DNA of 64,000 bases from Streptomyces canus (GTDB lineage: Bacteria > Actinomycetota > Actinomycetes > Streptomycetales > Streptomycetaceae): NCBI RefSeq assembly GCF_030815415.1, contig NZ_JAUSWW010000001.1:9858001-9922000 (forward strand), read 5' to 3'. The notes beneath the pieces are model-generated. The model was not told where the DNA came from. It ran no database searches and saw nothing but the letters and a program-made list of their open reading frames with translations. Each line of letters starts with the position of its first letter. Position 1 is the stretch's first letter. The position numbers and the translations under genes were made by a program. Below, piece by piece: positions 17,401-26,470 of this stretch.

Positions 17401-17841
17401 TCAGCCGGCAGTGTCCTGGGGTCTGTCGATCACACGCTTGATGCCGATCAAGACCCGGTAGCGCTGCCGCTTCACGAACTCTGCCATCTCCCAGACCACC
17501 GGGCGCCCTATCTCTGCACACAGATGCAGCACGTGCCCCTCGTTCACCCACACGCCTACGTGGGCGCCGTAAGCATCATCCGTGGCGTTGAACAGCACCA
17601 GGTCCAGCGGCTGAGCAGCCGATACACGGACGGTGGCCTGGGTATCGGCCCATAGTTCACTCGAACGCAGATCAGGAGGAGCCAGGCCGAAGTGCCGAAG
17701 CACCGCGTAGGCGAACAGCTGGCAGTTTGCACCCTCCTCCAGACGGGGAAGGTCAGCCACCTCCGACGACCCCGGAAACCGGGAGCTCACGTACGGAACG
17801 GTCCAGTAGACAGCCGGTAATTGGTGCAGCACTGGATCCAT
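17401..17841 (-). CDS. NlpC/P60-like cysteine hydrolase domain protein with a TTA codon
   Basis: 146 residues from an ATG at 17841 with GGGAGGA upstream. The papain-like NlpC/P60 order is visible: Cys in GANCQLFAYAVL, His in YGAHVGVWV, and a polar third residue near HLCAEIG. There is no signal peptide, so if active it acts on cytoplasmic amide substrates or imported peptidoglycan fragments. Codon 8 is TTA (positions 17818-17820), the only TTA I found in a confident gene of this window. In Streptomyces that codon needs the bldA tRNA, so translation may be tied to development. The TTA lies in an invariant in-frame position of the called start. Confidence 0.7.
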   Translation of the reverse strand: MDPVLHQLPAVYWTVPYVSSRFPGSSEVADLPRLEEGANCQLFAYAVLRHFGLAPPDLRSSELWADTQATVRVSAAQPLDLVLFNATDDAYGAHVGVWVNEGHVLHLCAEIGRPVVWEMAEFVKRQRYRVLIGIKRVIDRPQDTAG

Positions 17842-17955
17842 GCCCCCATCCTCCCTGAGGTCGCACCGGGACAAGGGCTCTAGGCAGGGCGGCCGGGCCC
17901 CGTCTGCTTCGCTGATCGGGTCGGTTGGCAGGCGGCGTTTGGGCGAGGGGGTGCA

Positions 17956-18201
17956 GTGGAGATTGCGGCGGTGGTGGTCTCGGTCGTGGCGCTGGGGGTG
18001 CCCGGGGTCGTGTCCTTGCGGCAGTTGCGGCTGACGGAGCATGCGAACACGATGCCCGTTCTGGTGGATCTGTTTCGCGAGTACGGCAGCATTCCTCTGG
18101 CTCGGGCACGGCGCGTGGTGTTCGAGCAGCTGCCTTCTTGTGATCTGTCCGCGGGGCTGGAGGGGCTGCCTGAGTGTCGTGCGGTGGGCGCGGGCGAGTG
18201 A
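17956..18201 (+). pseudogene. 5' part of a DUF4760-like membrane protein, truncated
   Basis: From a GTG at 17956 with GAGGGGG upstream: a TM segment (EIAAVVVSVVALGVPGVVSL) and a conserved-looking LRLTEHANTMPVLVDLFREY...RRVVFEQLP block, as in actinobacterial DUF4760 proteins of about 150-200 residues. Homology stops near 18185, where the sequence joins the tail of an ISL3-type transposase lying on the opposite strand. The gene has lost its 3' half, probably through that insertion. Confidence 0.55.
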
Positions 18202-18224
18202 GAAGACCACGCCCCAGGCGCAAT

Positions 18225-18345
18225 CGGTGATCGTCAGTTGCACACCGGCACACCTCGAGGACGGGCGGGTCTCGGTGTGGATCAGGACGGTGCCGTAGCT
18301 GTGTCCTTCGCGGAGCGCGAAGTCATCCACTTCGAGCACCCGCGG
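18225..18345 (-). pseudogene. ISL3-family transposase fragment
   Basis: Minus-strand text VLEVDDFALREGHSYGTVLIHTETR matches the first catalytic-Asp block of ISL3 transposases (usually LGVDDFALRRGHxYGTVLI). Only about 35 residues remain. It abuts the truncated DUF4760-like gene, so it probably marks the insertion that broke it. Confidence 0.65.
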
Positions 18346-18455
18346 TGGCGACGTCTCGGGCGAACGGTCTCACCCGCGGTGGATCGTGGCTGCTGTGCCT
18401 TGAGCCCAAGGGTTAGGGTCGTGGCTGACCATGGTCACGGGAGGGGATTTCGAGG

Positions 18456-18998
18456 ATGAGCGGGATAGTGGCGGCAGTCAGCAGCAACGGCGAGTACTCC
18501 TTCACCAAGCCGAACCGGGACAGCATCATGCTGCTCGCCGGGCTCGGTGTGGAGGGTGATGTGCATGCCGGCGTGACGGTCAAACACCGCTCTCGAGTTG
18601 CGCAGGACCCCACCCAGCCGAACCTGCGCCAAGTCCACCTCATCCATGAAGAGCTCTTCGCCGAGGTCAGTGCACAGGGATTCAAGGTGGTGCCCGGTGA
18701 CCTCGGCGAGAACATCACCACCCGCGGCATTGATCTGCTGGGTCTGCCGGTCGGCACGCTGCTGCGCATCGGCGACGATGCGGTGCTGGAGGTGACCGGC
18801 CTGCGCAATCCCTGCCTGCAGATCGACAACTTCCAGGACGGGCTGCTGAAGCAGGTTGTCGGCCGCGATGAGGCCGGGAACGTCGTGCGCAGGGCCGGAA
18901 TCATGAGCATCGTGAAGCAGGGCGGCGCGGTGCGCCCGGGCGATACGATCAAGACGGAGCTTCCCAGCGGGCCGCATCGGCCTCTGGAGCGGGTCTGA
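18456..18998 (+). CDS. MOSC domain-containing protein
   Basis: 180 residues, stand-alone MOSC type, with GGGAGGGG upstream of the ATG. Conserved pieces: the GVEGDVHAG turn, NLRQVHLIHEELF, LGENITTRGIDLLGLPVGTLLRIG, and the Cys-bearing LRNPCLQID loop, where MOSC proteins bind the sulfur carrier or molybdenum cofactor. Family members move sulfur or take part in Moco-dependent N-hydroxylated compound reduction. No molybdoenzyme is adjacent, so the substrate is open. Confidence 0.9.
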   Translation: MSGIVAAVSSNGEYSFTKPNRDSIMLLAGLGVEGDVHAGVTVKHRSRVAQDPTQPNLRQVHLIHEELFAEVSAQGFKVVPGDLGENITTRGIDLLGLPVGTLLRIGDDAVLEVTGLRNPCLQIDNFQDGLLKQVVGRDEAGNVVRRAGIMSIVKQGGAVRPGDTIKTELPSGPHRPLERV

Positions 18999-19443
18999 CG
19001 TCTCTTTTGGGCTCGTCGTCGCGCTGGACGCCGGCGCGCTGATGGAGGGCAGTGCCTGCTCCTGCGCGGCCGGCGACAGCTCGAACTGACCTGCTCGATG
19101 TACCTGGCTCGGGCCGTGACGTATCGCGTGGGGGCCCGGGCCTCGAGTACGAGATGAGTACTCTGAAGCGAAGCGATTGCGCTGGGACTGGCTACGTCCG
19201 CTGGTGCAGGCGCCCTACGTGCCGACGATCGGGCAGGTCCACCCGTCCCGTCCTGACCGAGGACCTGTTCACGGACACTCTGATCGCGGCCTGCACCGAT
19301 CGGTGGTTCTTGCGCTACGACAAGGACATCCGCTGGTTGGACAGCAAGGACGAGGCCGTCCTCATGGCGGGCATCGGCTGACAGACGGCGAACTGCCGGA
19401 AATCCGGGCGACGGCCACCGATCCGGCTGACACGCTGGCGCAC
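18999..19443. other. Spacer with unassigned short frames
   Basis: Short + strand frames read RWDWLRPLVQAPYVPTIGQV and DRWFLRYDKDIRWLDSKDEA. Both look like coding text, but in different frames and without a recognisable family, so they may be parts of one decayed gene. No RNA gene or clear hairpin was seen. Confidence 0.35.
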
Positions 19444-19878
19444 ATGACCACGCCGCTGACCGCGAGACAACGACTCGCCGCGTTCCACAGTTATGCGGCC
19501 GTGAACGGTGAGGACTTCACCGGCCAGAACCTGGCTTCCGCTCGCACGTCGCGGCTGCGGTTCACCCGCTGCTCGTTCATCGGGGCCGATCTACGCCACG
19601 CCACCCTGGACGGGTGCTGGTTCAAGTTCTGTGACTTCAACGACGCAGACCTGCGCGGGGCTTCACTGCGCGAGGTCAGCCTGGCCGGATGCGATCTGCG
19701 GGGTGCTGACCTGCGCGACACCGATCTGACCGACGCCAGGTTCGGAAGCGTGAACACTGGCGTGCCCCGGCTCGGGCTGACCTACGTCACCGGTGCCCGG
19801 TTCGAAGGAGCGTCCTTGCGCAACGTTCAAGCGGACGGCGTCATCGGGTGGCCACCGGGGCACGGCGCGAACGAGTAG
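19444..19878 (+). CDS. Pentapeptide-repeat protein
   Basis: 144 residues. Residues 40-125 form a right-handed quadrilateral beta-helix of five-residue repeats (FIGADL, RHATLDGCWF, NDADLRGASLREVSLAGCDLRGADLRDTDL, DARFGS). No signal peptide or TM segment. Function of short actinobacterial members is mostly unknown; some mimic DNA and protect gyrase (MfpA type), though this one is shorter and more irregular. It stands alone, downstream of unassigned debris. The start ATG at 19444 lacks a strong ribosome-binding site. Confidence 0.7.
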   Translation: MTTPLTARQRLAAFHSYAAVNGEDFTGQNLASARTSRLRFTRCSFIGADLRHATLDGCWFKFCDFNDADLRGASLREVSLAGCDLRGADLRDTDLTDARFGSVNTGVPRLGLTYVTGARFEGASLRNVQADGVIGWPPGHGANE

Positions 19879-19965
19879 GGCCTGCCTGACGGCGAGATCA
19901 CGATCTACCACTGGAGTACTCGACGTCATTTCAGTTGGTGTGATCTTGCGGCACTCTGGGGTGGT

Positions 19966-20362
19966 GACTGCTGCGCTTGTCGAGTGGTTGGCGCCGGAAG
20001 ACCTGTGGGAGTTGTTCAGCGGGTGGTCCCGCCGGCACCGGAACGCCCGCAGGGCGGAGGGCACCGCCGACGAGGGGACCGGGAGGTACTCGCCGCGATC
20101 ATCTTCGTAGCCACTTCGGGCTGCACGTGGAACCAACTGCCATCCGGATTCGGCCTGTCCGGCGTCACCGCCTTCCGCCGGTTCACCGAGTGGACCGAGG
20201 CCCGGGTGTGGGCCAAGCTCCACCGCCTGGTCCTGGACGAACTCGGCTCCCGGGTGGGCTGGACTGGTCGCGGTGCGCGATCGATTCGGTCAGCGTCCGG
20301 GCCCTCAAAGGGGGCAGCTGACGGGACCGCATCCGACCGACCGCGGCAAGAACGGATCGAAA
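19966..20362 (+). pseudogene. IS5-family transposase, 5' half, frameshifted
   Basis: Pieces of one transposase occur in three frames: VEWLAPEDLWELFSGW, then EVLAAIIFVATSGCTWNQLP with HRLVLDELGSR, then LDWSRCAIDSVSVRALKGG and LTGPHPTDRGKNGSK. This is the usual order of Streptomyces two-frame IS5 elements up to the first catalytic Asp. It stops abruptly at 20362, exactly where the 170-bp tnpB-B left-end repeat begins. The second half and the downstream inverted repeat are gone. Confidence 0.75.
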
Positions 20363-20532
20363 TTGACCTGCCGCGTCACGCCTCACACGCTATCAACTTC
20401 CGTGTGGCCAGCGGGTGTCGTCCGGTGGACGGTAGACCCCGGTCCGCCCTGGCGGCGAACCGACTTTCCCTGCCCTGCTCCGCAGGAGCTACGTTTCCTC
20501 CCCGGCCTAAAGGCCGGGGTATCCACGAAGGA
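20363..20532 (-). repeat. Left-end repeat of the tnpB-B element, copy 1 (solo)
   Basis: About 95% identical by eye to 22461-22630 and similar to 35961-36129. It holds the first codons of tnpB (VTRQV on the minus strand), a GC-rich segment and a hairpin at the outer edge (CCCCGGCCTAAAGGCCGGGG). No transposase body is attached, so this is a stranded element end joined to an IS5 remnant at 20362/20363. Confidence 0.8.
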
Positions 20533-20811
20533 CAGACCCGATGACGACGTGTCATTTCACCATTACGACGGGCTCTAGGGTGATTTCGGCGTCGCAGCCG
20601 TCCTGCATTCGGCGGTGTTGAAGCGGCTGGAGGTCCTTCGACCTCCAGGCCACTCACCGGTCACCAGGGCAGGCTTGCCTCAACTCGGGCGATGCGGCGC
20701 CATCCGGGAGAGCCGACTATGGCGACGCAACCTCGCAAGTCCGCGCCTGACTTCCACCGTGCGGCGAAGAGTTCTGGCGGCGCGGCCGGACCCTGCCGCC
20801 CGGTCAACTTC

Positions 20812-21573
20812 TCAAGGTGCCCAGGGCTTGAGCATGTCCTTCATCGTGTCGGTCAGGGCGATTTGCAGGAGCGGGCCGTAGGTGATCCGGCCTACGCCGA
20901 GGCGACGGAAACGCTCGAGATCGTGCTTGACGGGATGGGCCGTGGAATTGACGGGGATGTTCACTGCCCCGATCACCGCGGTGAGCAGTTCATCGTTGTC
21001 CTGGATTCCTACCGGGTAGACGCTGTCCGCTCCGGCCTCCTCCAAAGCACGCAGTCGCTCGATCGCCTCGTGGAGGACGCCGGAAGCGTCCTGCGCGTGC
21101 AGGAAGAGGTCGGTGCGCCCGTTCACCCAGACCGCGACACCTGACTCGTCCGCCGCCGTACGCAGACCTGCAATGTAATTGGCGTGCTCCTTGGTGCTGC
21201 GCACCCGGCCGCCGTCCGAGTGGACGGTGTCCTCGATGTTGAGGCCGACCCCGCCGACCTCGATGAGCCCGGCGACGAGATCAGCAGGCTTTTGCCCGTA
21301 TCCGGACTCCAGGTCCACAGACACGGGGACGTCGACCGCCGCGATGATCGGCTTGACGGCGGCGAGCACATCGTCGAAGGTCTGCCCCTCGTGATCCGCT
21401 GCCCCTCGGGAGTCTGCGAGGGGATGGCTGCCGACCGTCAGCGCGGGGAACCCGGCGGCCACTGCTGCACGCGCGGACCAGGCGTCCCACACGGTCGGCA
21501 GCACGAGCGGCTTGCTTTGGGCGTGCAGCTGCTTGAGGCGTTGAGCTCGCTCTACGGTGGTATCGAAGTCCAT
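20812..21573 (-). CDS. Isocitrate lyase / PEP mutase superfamily protein
   Basis: 253 residues, cytoplasmic alpha/beta-barrel. Motifs: LPTVWDAWSARAAVAAGFPALTVGS, the Mg-binding and loop region SVDLESGYGQ, GLNIEDTVHSDGGRV, VNGRTDLFL, and a late EEAGADSVYPVG segment. This pattern belongs to the carboxyphosphonoenolpyruvate/oxaloacetate-decarboxylase-like branch, not true isocitrate lyase (no KKCGH motif). Likely chemistry is C-C or C-P bond lyase/mutase action on a 2-oxo- or 2-hydroxy-acid. The gene stands alone between transposase remnants; ATG at 21573. Confidence 0.88.
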   Translation of the reverse strand: MDFDTTVERAQRLKQLHAQSKPLVLPTVWDAWSARAAVAAGFPALTVGSHPLADSRGAADHEGQTFDDVLAAVKPIIAAVDVPVSVDLESGYGQKPADLVAGLIEVGGVGLNIEDTVHSDGGRVRSTKEHANYIAGLRTAADESGVAVWVNGRTDLFLHAQDASGVLHEAIERLRALEEAGADSVYPVGIQDNDELLTAVIGAVNIPVNSTAHPVKHDLERFRRLGVGRITYGPLLQIALTDTMKDMLKPWAP

Positions 21574-21779
21574 GTCGGGAACACTACCCGGACCACCAGG
21601 CGAAGCGGCCCGGCATCAGGCATGCGGCAGCCGGCCATGACGGAGGGCGGGGCCGATCAGCCGCTACCGCCAGCGCCAACGTCATGGCCATCCCCAACCG
21701 GCCCCTCGAACCGCCGCTGTGGGAAGCATCGACGTGTTTGTCAGCTGAACTGTCCACTGTCGCGCGCACACGCGCGGCT

Positions 21780-22192
21780 CCGCTACCGGGCTTCATTCGC
21801 AGTGGTTCGGCCTTCAGGCCGGGGGTGAAGCGAATCTGATGACAGCGGCGCGGAGCGTCGCCGCATCCGCTTCGGCGGAGCCGGACGATGTGCGCGCCCC
21901 ACCCGTGGCGCGAAGCGCCACGAGGGCTGCTCCCGGCGGAGCCACATCACGAAAGTGCAGTGCCGCCCGGTTCTGATCTTCCGCATGTCGGCCATGACCC
22001 AGGTATGTGTCGTGATGGTCATGCAGCTCCGGTACGCCTTCAGGCTGTACCCGGACATCGTCCAACGCAGCGCGCTGGCCAGGGCGTTCGGGTGTGCCCG
22101 GGTGGTGTTCAACGACGCGGAGCGCGCCCGCGAGGATGCCCGCGCGGCCCGAGAGGCGTTCCCGACGGCCGGTGAGCTGTCCAGGAAGCTGA
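21780..22192 (+). pseudogene. tnpB (type A) left end and N-terminal codons only
   Basis: From about 21780 the DNA has the stem-loop-rich look of an IS200/IS605 left end (GGCCTTCAGGCC core at 21802-21813, enclosed by GCTTCA...TGAAGC). At 22021 an ATG opens MQLRYAFRLYPDIVQRSALARAFGCARVVFND, the standard TnpB N-terminus, continuing to REAFPTAGELSRKL. At 22192 it switches without a gap into a piece of a different tnpB (type B) in the opposite orientation. The missing C-terminal part of type A is at 14635-15600. Confidence 0.75.
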
Positions 22193-22477
22193 AGAAGTTT
22201 CCGAACGCTGTCTGCAGATGGCGCAGCGCCTGCTGCAGCGGGACCGAGGACACCTCGGCCAGGAAAGCCAGTTCCTCGGTCTTCTTCCACGCCGTGAGCG
22301 CGGCGGAGGACTGCACGTAGGAGACGCGGCGCTGCTCGCCGTACCTGGCCCGGGTGCGTTCCTCCAGCGCCTTGTTGTAGACGAGGCGGACACAGCCGAA
22401 CGTGCGCGACACTCAGCCGACTGCTCCTTCGTGGGGTAAAAGCGGTACTTGAACGCCCGCTTGACCTGCCGCGTCAC
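22193..22477 (-). pseudogene. tnpB (type B) N-terminal fragment, frameshifted
   Basis: Nearly the same DNA as 35690-35977, encoding VTRQVKRAFKYRFYPTKEQ, then after one missing base near 22412 the RTFGCVRLVYNKALEERTR and SSAALTAWKKTEELAF segments. It is cut at 22193, where it meets the sense fragment of tnpB type A. Together with the left-end repeat at 22461-22630 this is the 5' third of a second tnpB-B element. The deletion (GACACTCAG here versus GACAGCTCAG in the intact copy) shifts the frame. Confidence 0.8.
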
Positions 22478-22630
22478 ACGTCACACGCTATCAACTTCCG
22501 TGTGGGCAGCGGGTGTCGTCCGGTGGACGGTGGACCCCGGTCCGCCCTGGCGGCGAACCGGCTTTCCCTGCCCTGCTCCGCAGGAGCTTCGTTTCCTCCC
22601 CGGCCTGAAGGCCGGGGTATCCACGAAGGA
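22461..22630 (-). repeat. Left-end repeat of the tnpB-B element, copy 2
   Basis: Second copy of the 170-bp end, with the outer hairpin CCCCGGCCTGAAGGCCGGGG and the invariant outermost bases TCCTTCGTGGATACCCC on the minus strand. Beyond the edge it shares TCTGTCCTT with copy 1, so the true end may lie a few bases further out. Confidence 0.85.
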
Positions 22631-22758
22631 CAGATCCGGTGACCATCGACCGGGTCGCCGGGATCGCGGTCCGACATCCTCAAGTCGTGGCCGCAGGACG
22701 CCACTACGGCCTGCAAGCACACACCTGCGTCCCGTTCGGTCCCAAGTCCAAATGGGGG

Positions 22759-22995
22759 CAGGGAGGCCACCGTCCGCATCGCGAAGACGGACCTGATTCC
22801 GACCTCCGCGAACCTGCGGGAGGAGCGCGGATGCTTCGCCGAACTCCGCGGGGCCTGCGCGATCTTCTGGCGGCAGGTCAGCACCCGCGTCCACCGCGAG
22901 ACAGGCAGGGCGCCGGCCTCCGCGCTAGACGGTCGAACGCACCCGCCTGCATCCGCTGCCCGTGGCCCCTCACGCCCTCAACTTGGACCGCGCGG
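22759..22995 (+). pseudogene. IS21-family IstA transposase fragment
   Basis: The + strand reads EATVRIAKTDLIPTSANLREERGCFAEL, then STRVHRETGRAPASAL, and after a frameshift near 22925 VERTRLHPLPVAPHAL. This is the order of the post-catalytic C-terminal region of IstA proteins. No IstB or terminal repeat is present. The rest of the 22.63-23.15 kb gap holds nothing recognisable. Confidence 0.65.
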
Positions 22996-23158
22996 CAACC
23001 TTTTCGGGAGCGGCGGCAACCAGTACTGCAACGGTGCCTGTCCAGCCCGCGCCCGCACCTATACCTGACCCTCAGTCAAAGGTCCGTACAAGCAGGGGAC
23101 TTGAGGCCGCCTGGTTTCAGTCTGCGAGCGTCTCTGTTCGCGAATCATGTGAGAAGTA

Positions 23159-23186
23159 TTGACGTCATTCATGGGATGTCTAGCAT
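23159..23186 (+). promoter_or_regulatory. Candidate housekeeping promoter of the GH62 gene
   Basis: TTGACG (23159-23164), a 16-bp spacer and TAGCAT (23181-23186) match the HrdB-type -35/-10 consensus, about 120 bp before the GH62 start. The region is AT-rich compared with its surroundings. No CebR-type box lies nearby. Confidence 0.55.
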
Positions 23187-23306
23187 TCTCTTGCTCGACA
23201 CTTCGACCCTTGTTCGGCATATCGGACAGAGTCGTGCCACGTCGGCGCCCGGACGGCCTCTGATGGGGTGGACCGGGGTCGCTTGCTCAGGGATGACGAG
23301 GTCCTT

Positions 23307-24749
23307 ATGTGCAGACGTAGTTTCAGCCGCAGACGTCCGTCGGTGGTGCTCGCCGCCGTGGTTGCGGCTCTGGCCGCGTTGGCGGCGCTGCTTGTCGCCG
23401 GCCCGGCTCAGGCGGCCACCACCAGCGACGTGCGCGGTGTCGATTCCGGCCGCTGTCTCGATGTGTCGGGCTTCAGCCAGACCGACGGCGCGAACGTGCA
23501 TATCTGGGACTGCCACGGCGGAACCAACCAGCAGTGGACCTTGACGGACAGCGCCCAGCTGACCGTATACGGCAACAAGTGCCTGGATGTCCGGGGCGGC
23601 GCCACCACCTCCGGGACCCCGGTGCAGATCTGGACGTGCAACGGCAGTGACAACCAGCAGTGGCGGGTGAACCCTGACGGCACGATCGTCGGCGTGCGGT
23701 CCGGCCTGTGCCTGGAAGTCGCGGGCTGGGGCAAGGCCAACGGCACAGGAGTGCAGCTCTGGTCGTGCCACGGCGGCACCAACCAGAAATGGACCGGCCT
23801 GTCCGGAGCGAGCAACGCGTGTGCTCTTCCGTCGACCTACCGCTGGACATCAACCGGCCCGCTGGCGAACCCCAAGGCGGGGTGGGCCTCGCTCAAGGAC
23901 TTCACCAGCGTCGTCTCCAACGGCAAGCACATCGTCTATGCCACGACGCACAACACCCTCGCCGGTGACGACGGGCGCTGGGGATTGACGACCTTCAGCC
24001 CCTTCACGAACTGGTCCGACATGGCCTCCGCCACGCAGAACACGATTCCCTTCGATGGCATCGCGCCGACGCTGTTCTACTTCGCCCCGAAGAACATCTG
24101 GGTGCTCGCCTACAACGGGGGTTGGCCGTACAGCTTCTCCTACCGCACCTCGAGCGACCCCACCAACCCCAACGGCTGGTCCGCGCAGCAGGAGCTGTTC
24201 ACGGGCACCCTCCCGAAGGGAGGCCCTCTCGACGTGACCCTCATCGGCGACGACACGAACATGTACATGTTCTTCGCCAACGACGAGGGCGACATCTACC
24301 GGTCCAGCATGCCCATCGGCAACTTCCCGGGCACCTTCGGTTCGGCCACGAAGATCATGAGCGACACGGCGCTCAACCTGTTCGAGGCGCCGGAGGTCTA
24401 CAAGGTCCAGGGTCAGAACCAGTACCTCATGATCGTCGAGGCCCAGAATTACACAGGGTATGGTCGCTACTTCCGCTCGTTCACGGCCACCAGCCTGGGC
24501 GGCACGTGGACACCGCAGGCCGGGGCCGACACCGTGACCAGCCCCTTCGCCGGCAGTGCCAACAGCGGCGCGACGGCCTGGACCAGGGACATCAGCCACG
24601 GCGATCTGGTTCGCACCAACCCCGACCAGACCAAGACCATTGACCCTTGCAATCTGCAGTTCCTCTACCAGGGGCGCGACCCCAGCACCGACGGCGGGGA
24701 CTACGGCCTCCTGCCCTACCGGCCGGGCGTGCTGACACTGCAGCGCTAG
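23307..24749 (+). CDS. GH62 alpha-L-arabinofuranosidase with N-terminal CBM13
   Basis: 480-residue secreted enzyme that removes arabinosyl side chains from arabinoxylan. Signal peptide with RRSFSRRRPS and a long hydrophobic run ending GPAQAA (about 38). The CBM13 ricin trefoil spans 40-172 with three QxW motifs (NQQW, NQQW, NQKW). The GH62 five-bladed propeller runs from about 178 (YRWTSTGPLANPKAGW) with predicted base Asp198 (LKDFTSV), acid Glu360 (LFEAPEV), and HNTLAGDDGRWG and LMIVEAQNY segments. I use the ATG at 23307 (GACGAGG upstream) rather than an earlier in-frame ATG, because the signal peptide starts here. It leads a run of three CBM13 enzymes. Confidence 0.93.
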   Translation: MCRRSFSRRRPSVVLAAVVAALAALAALLVAGPAQAATTSDVRGVDSGRCLDVSGFSQTDGANVHIWDCHGGTNQQWTLTDSAQLTVYGNKCLDVRGGATTSGTPVQIWTCNGSDNQQWRVNPDGTIVGVRSGLCLEVAGWGKANGTGVQLWSCHGGTNQKWTGLSGASNACALPSTYRWTSTGPLANPKAGWASLKDFTSVVSNGKHIVYATTHNTLAGDDGRWGLTTFSPFTNWSDMASATQNTIPFDGIAPTLFYFAPKNIWVLAYNGGWPYSFSYRTSSDPTNPNGWSAQQELFTGTLPKGGPLDVTLIGDDTNMYMFFANDEGDIYRSSMPIGNFPGTFGSATKIMSDTALNLFEAPEVYKVQGQNQYLMIVEAQNYTGYGRYFRSFTATSLGGTWTPQAGADTVTSPFAGSANSGATAWTRDISHGDLVRTNPDQTKTIDPCNLQFLYQGRDPSTDGGDYGLLPYRPGVLTLQR

Positions 24750-25112
24750 CCGGTGGCATGACACAGGTCCGGCTCCGGTGTTCCTGACGTTCGCGGGCAA
24801 CGACGCACGCCGAACCGGGCCCGGAGCCCGACTGAACCATGCCTCGACACACCGTCAGGCCCTACTCACCCGACAACGTGACAACGCCCCCCGTGGCCGG
24901 CCAGTGCTTTGACTGGGAGGGGGCCGGGCTTGCCCGCCCGTTGTGGGAGCGGTCGCGGACAGCCGCTACGCACAGGTTCCTCACCACGCCGTTCCGTCAG
25001 TACGTCATGTGTCCGCCGATGCCAACGGGACGACGCAGCAGCCGAGTTGCCGACACGAACGGCGAACAGCCCCCGCCAGATTCAGCACTCACTCGCAGAA
25101 GAGGACGACTGC

Positions 25113-26219
25113 ATGAGAAAGCCTTGGATACTGTCCCTCATCACGCTGGTCATGGCCGCGCTCGGGATGACGGCAGCAGGTGTGGCACCTGCCTCCGCCG
25201 CCTCGAACACGCCCTTGCGGGTCATGCCGTTGGGCGACTCCATAACCTGGGGCGTGGGAAGCAGCACGGGCAACGGCTACCGGGGTCCGTTGTGGGACAT
25301 GCTCGCGGCGGACGGCCATCCGCTGGACTTCGTCGGCACGTTGCGGGGCGGTTCGATGTCCGACCCCGACAACCAAGGTCACCAGGGATACAGGATCCAC
25401 CAGATCGCCGAACTCGCCGACGCCTCGCTGACCCGCTACCGGCCCAACGTCGTGACGCTGATGATCGGCACCAACGACCTGGCGGGGAGCTATGAGGTCT
25501 CCACCGCCGCCGACCGGCTGAAGTCGCTGGTCAACCAGATCACCGCCGACGTCCCTGACGCGACCGTCCTCGTGGCCTCCCTGGTCGTGTCCACCCTCGG
25601 CTCGGAGGAGCAGTACCGTGCCGCGTACAACCAGGCCATCCCCCAGATCGTGAGCGAGGCACAGTCAGCGGGCAAGCACGTCGCATACGTGGACATGAGC
25701 AGCCTGACCACGGCCGACCTGGCCGACCCCCTGCATCCCAACGACGCGGGCTACCAGAAGATGGCCGACGCCTTCCACCGCGGCATCCAGTCCGCGGACA
25801 GCGCCGGGTGGCTGAGGAACCCCGCCCCCGCCCCCGCACACGTACAGTCCGACAACGCCGGCAAGTGCATGGACGTCAGCGGCTTCGGCACCGCCGACGG
25901 GACCGCCGTCCAGAGCTGGAGCTGCGGCGATAGCATCAACCAGTACTGGTCCGCCTACACCGATGGCACCCTGCGCTCCATGGGCAAATGCCTCGACGCC
26001 GCCGGCTTCGGCACGGCCAACGGCACCAAGGTGCAGCTCTGGGCCTGCCACGGCGGCTCCAACCAGATCTGGCAGCCCTACAACGGCGGCTACCGCAACC
26101 CCGCCTCCGGCCGCTGCCTCGACGATCCCGGCTTCGCCACCACCGACGGCACACAACTCCACCTCTGGGACTGCCACGGCGGCTCCAACCAGAAGTGGAC
26201 CACACTGACCGCCGGATGA
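25113..26219 (+). CDS. Secreted SGNH-hydrolase (CE3-like acetylxylan esterase) with CBM13
   Basis: 368 residues from the ATG at 25113 (GAGGACG upstream; the frame opens earlier but without a signal peptide). Signal peptide MRKPWILSLITLVMAALGM...ASA, then an SGNH esterase with block I GDSITWG (Ser), block III GTNDLAG, and block V DPLHPNDAGYQ (Asp and His). Residues 245-368 are a CBM13 trefoil (CMDVSGFGT, NQYW, NQIW, NQKW). Likely deacetylates xylan, working with the GH62 and GH43 enzymes on either side. The esterase substrate is inferred from context. Confidence 0.9.
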   Translation: MRKPWILSLITLVMAALGMTAAGVAPASAASNTPLRVMPLGDSITWGVGSSTGNGYRGPLWDMLAADGHPLDFVGTLRGGSMSDPDNQGHQGYRIHQIAELADASLTRYRPNVVTLMIGTNDLAGSYEVSTAADRLKSLVNQITADVPDATVLVASLVVSTLGSEEQYRAAYNQAIPQIVSEAQSAGKHVAYVDMSSLTTADLADPLHPNDAGYQKMADAFHRGIQSADSAGWLRNPAPAPAHVQSDNAGKCMDVSGFGTADGTAVQSWSCGDSINQYWSAYTDGTLRSMGKCLDAAGFGTANGTKVQLWACHGGSNQIWQPYNGGYRNPASGRCLDDPGFATTDGTQLHLWDCHGGSNQKWTTLTAG

Positions 26220-26227
26220 CCCCCGCT

Positions 26228-26263
26228 CCCGGGACCGGAGCCCCTCCCCGCCCCGGTCCCGGG
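26228..26263 (+). terminator. Hairpin after the SGNH esterase gene
   Basis: CCCGGGACCGG and CCGGTCCCGGG form an 11-bp stem around a 14-base loop, 9 bases after the stop codon. There is no T-run, as is common for Streptomyces terminators. Confidence 0.65.
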
Positions 26264-26470
26264 ATTCGAGGGCCGCTCCTGGACCGGCCGGCATCACCAC
26301 GTCACCCTGGTCACCGCCGCCCACGCGTTCCTGACCGAGCAGCGCCTGGCCCCAAAAGCCGATACAGCGAGCTCACCCTCTACCAGATCCTCGACGCCAT
26401 CCGAGAATGACGTCCGACATTTCGAACTTCGGTCTCTCGGTCCCCCTACCCGTGAGGAAGCTGATCTCTC

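Noticed and set aside
19984..20544. 186-residue intact transposase
   Set aside because: Homology needs three frames and ends at the tnpB-B repeat; it is a pseudogene, not a working IS5 copy.
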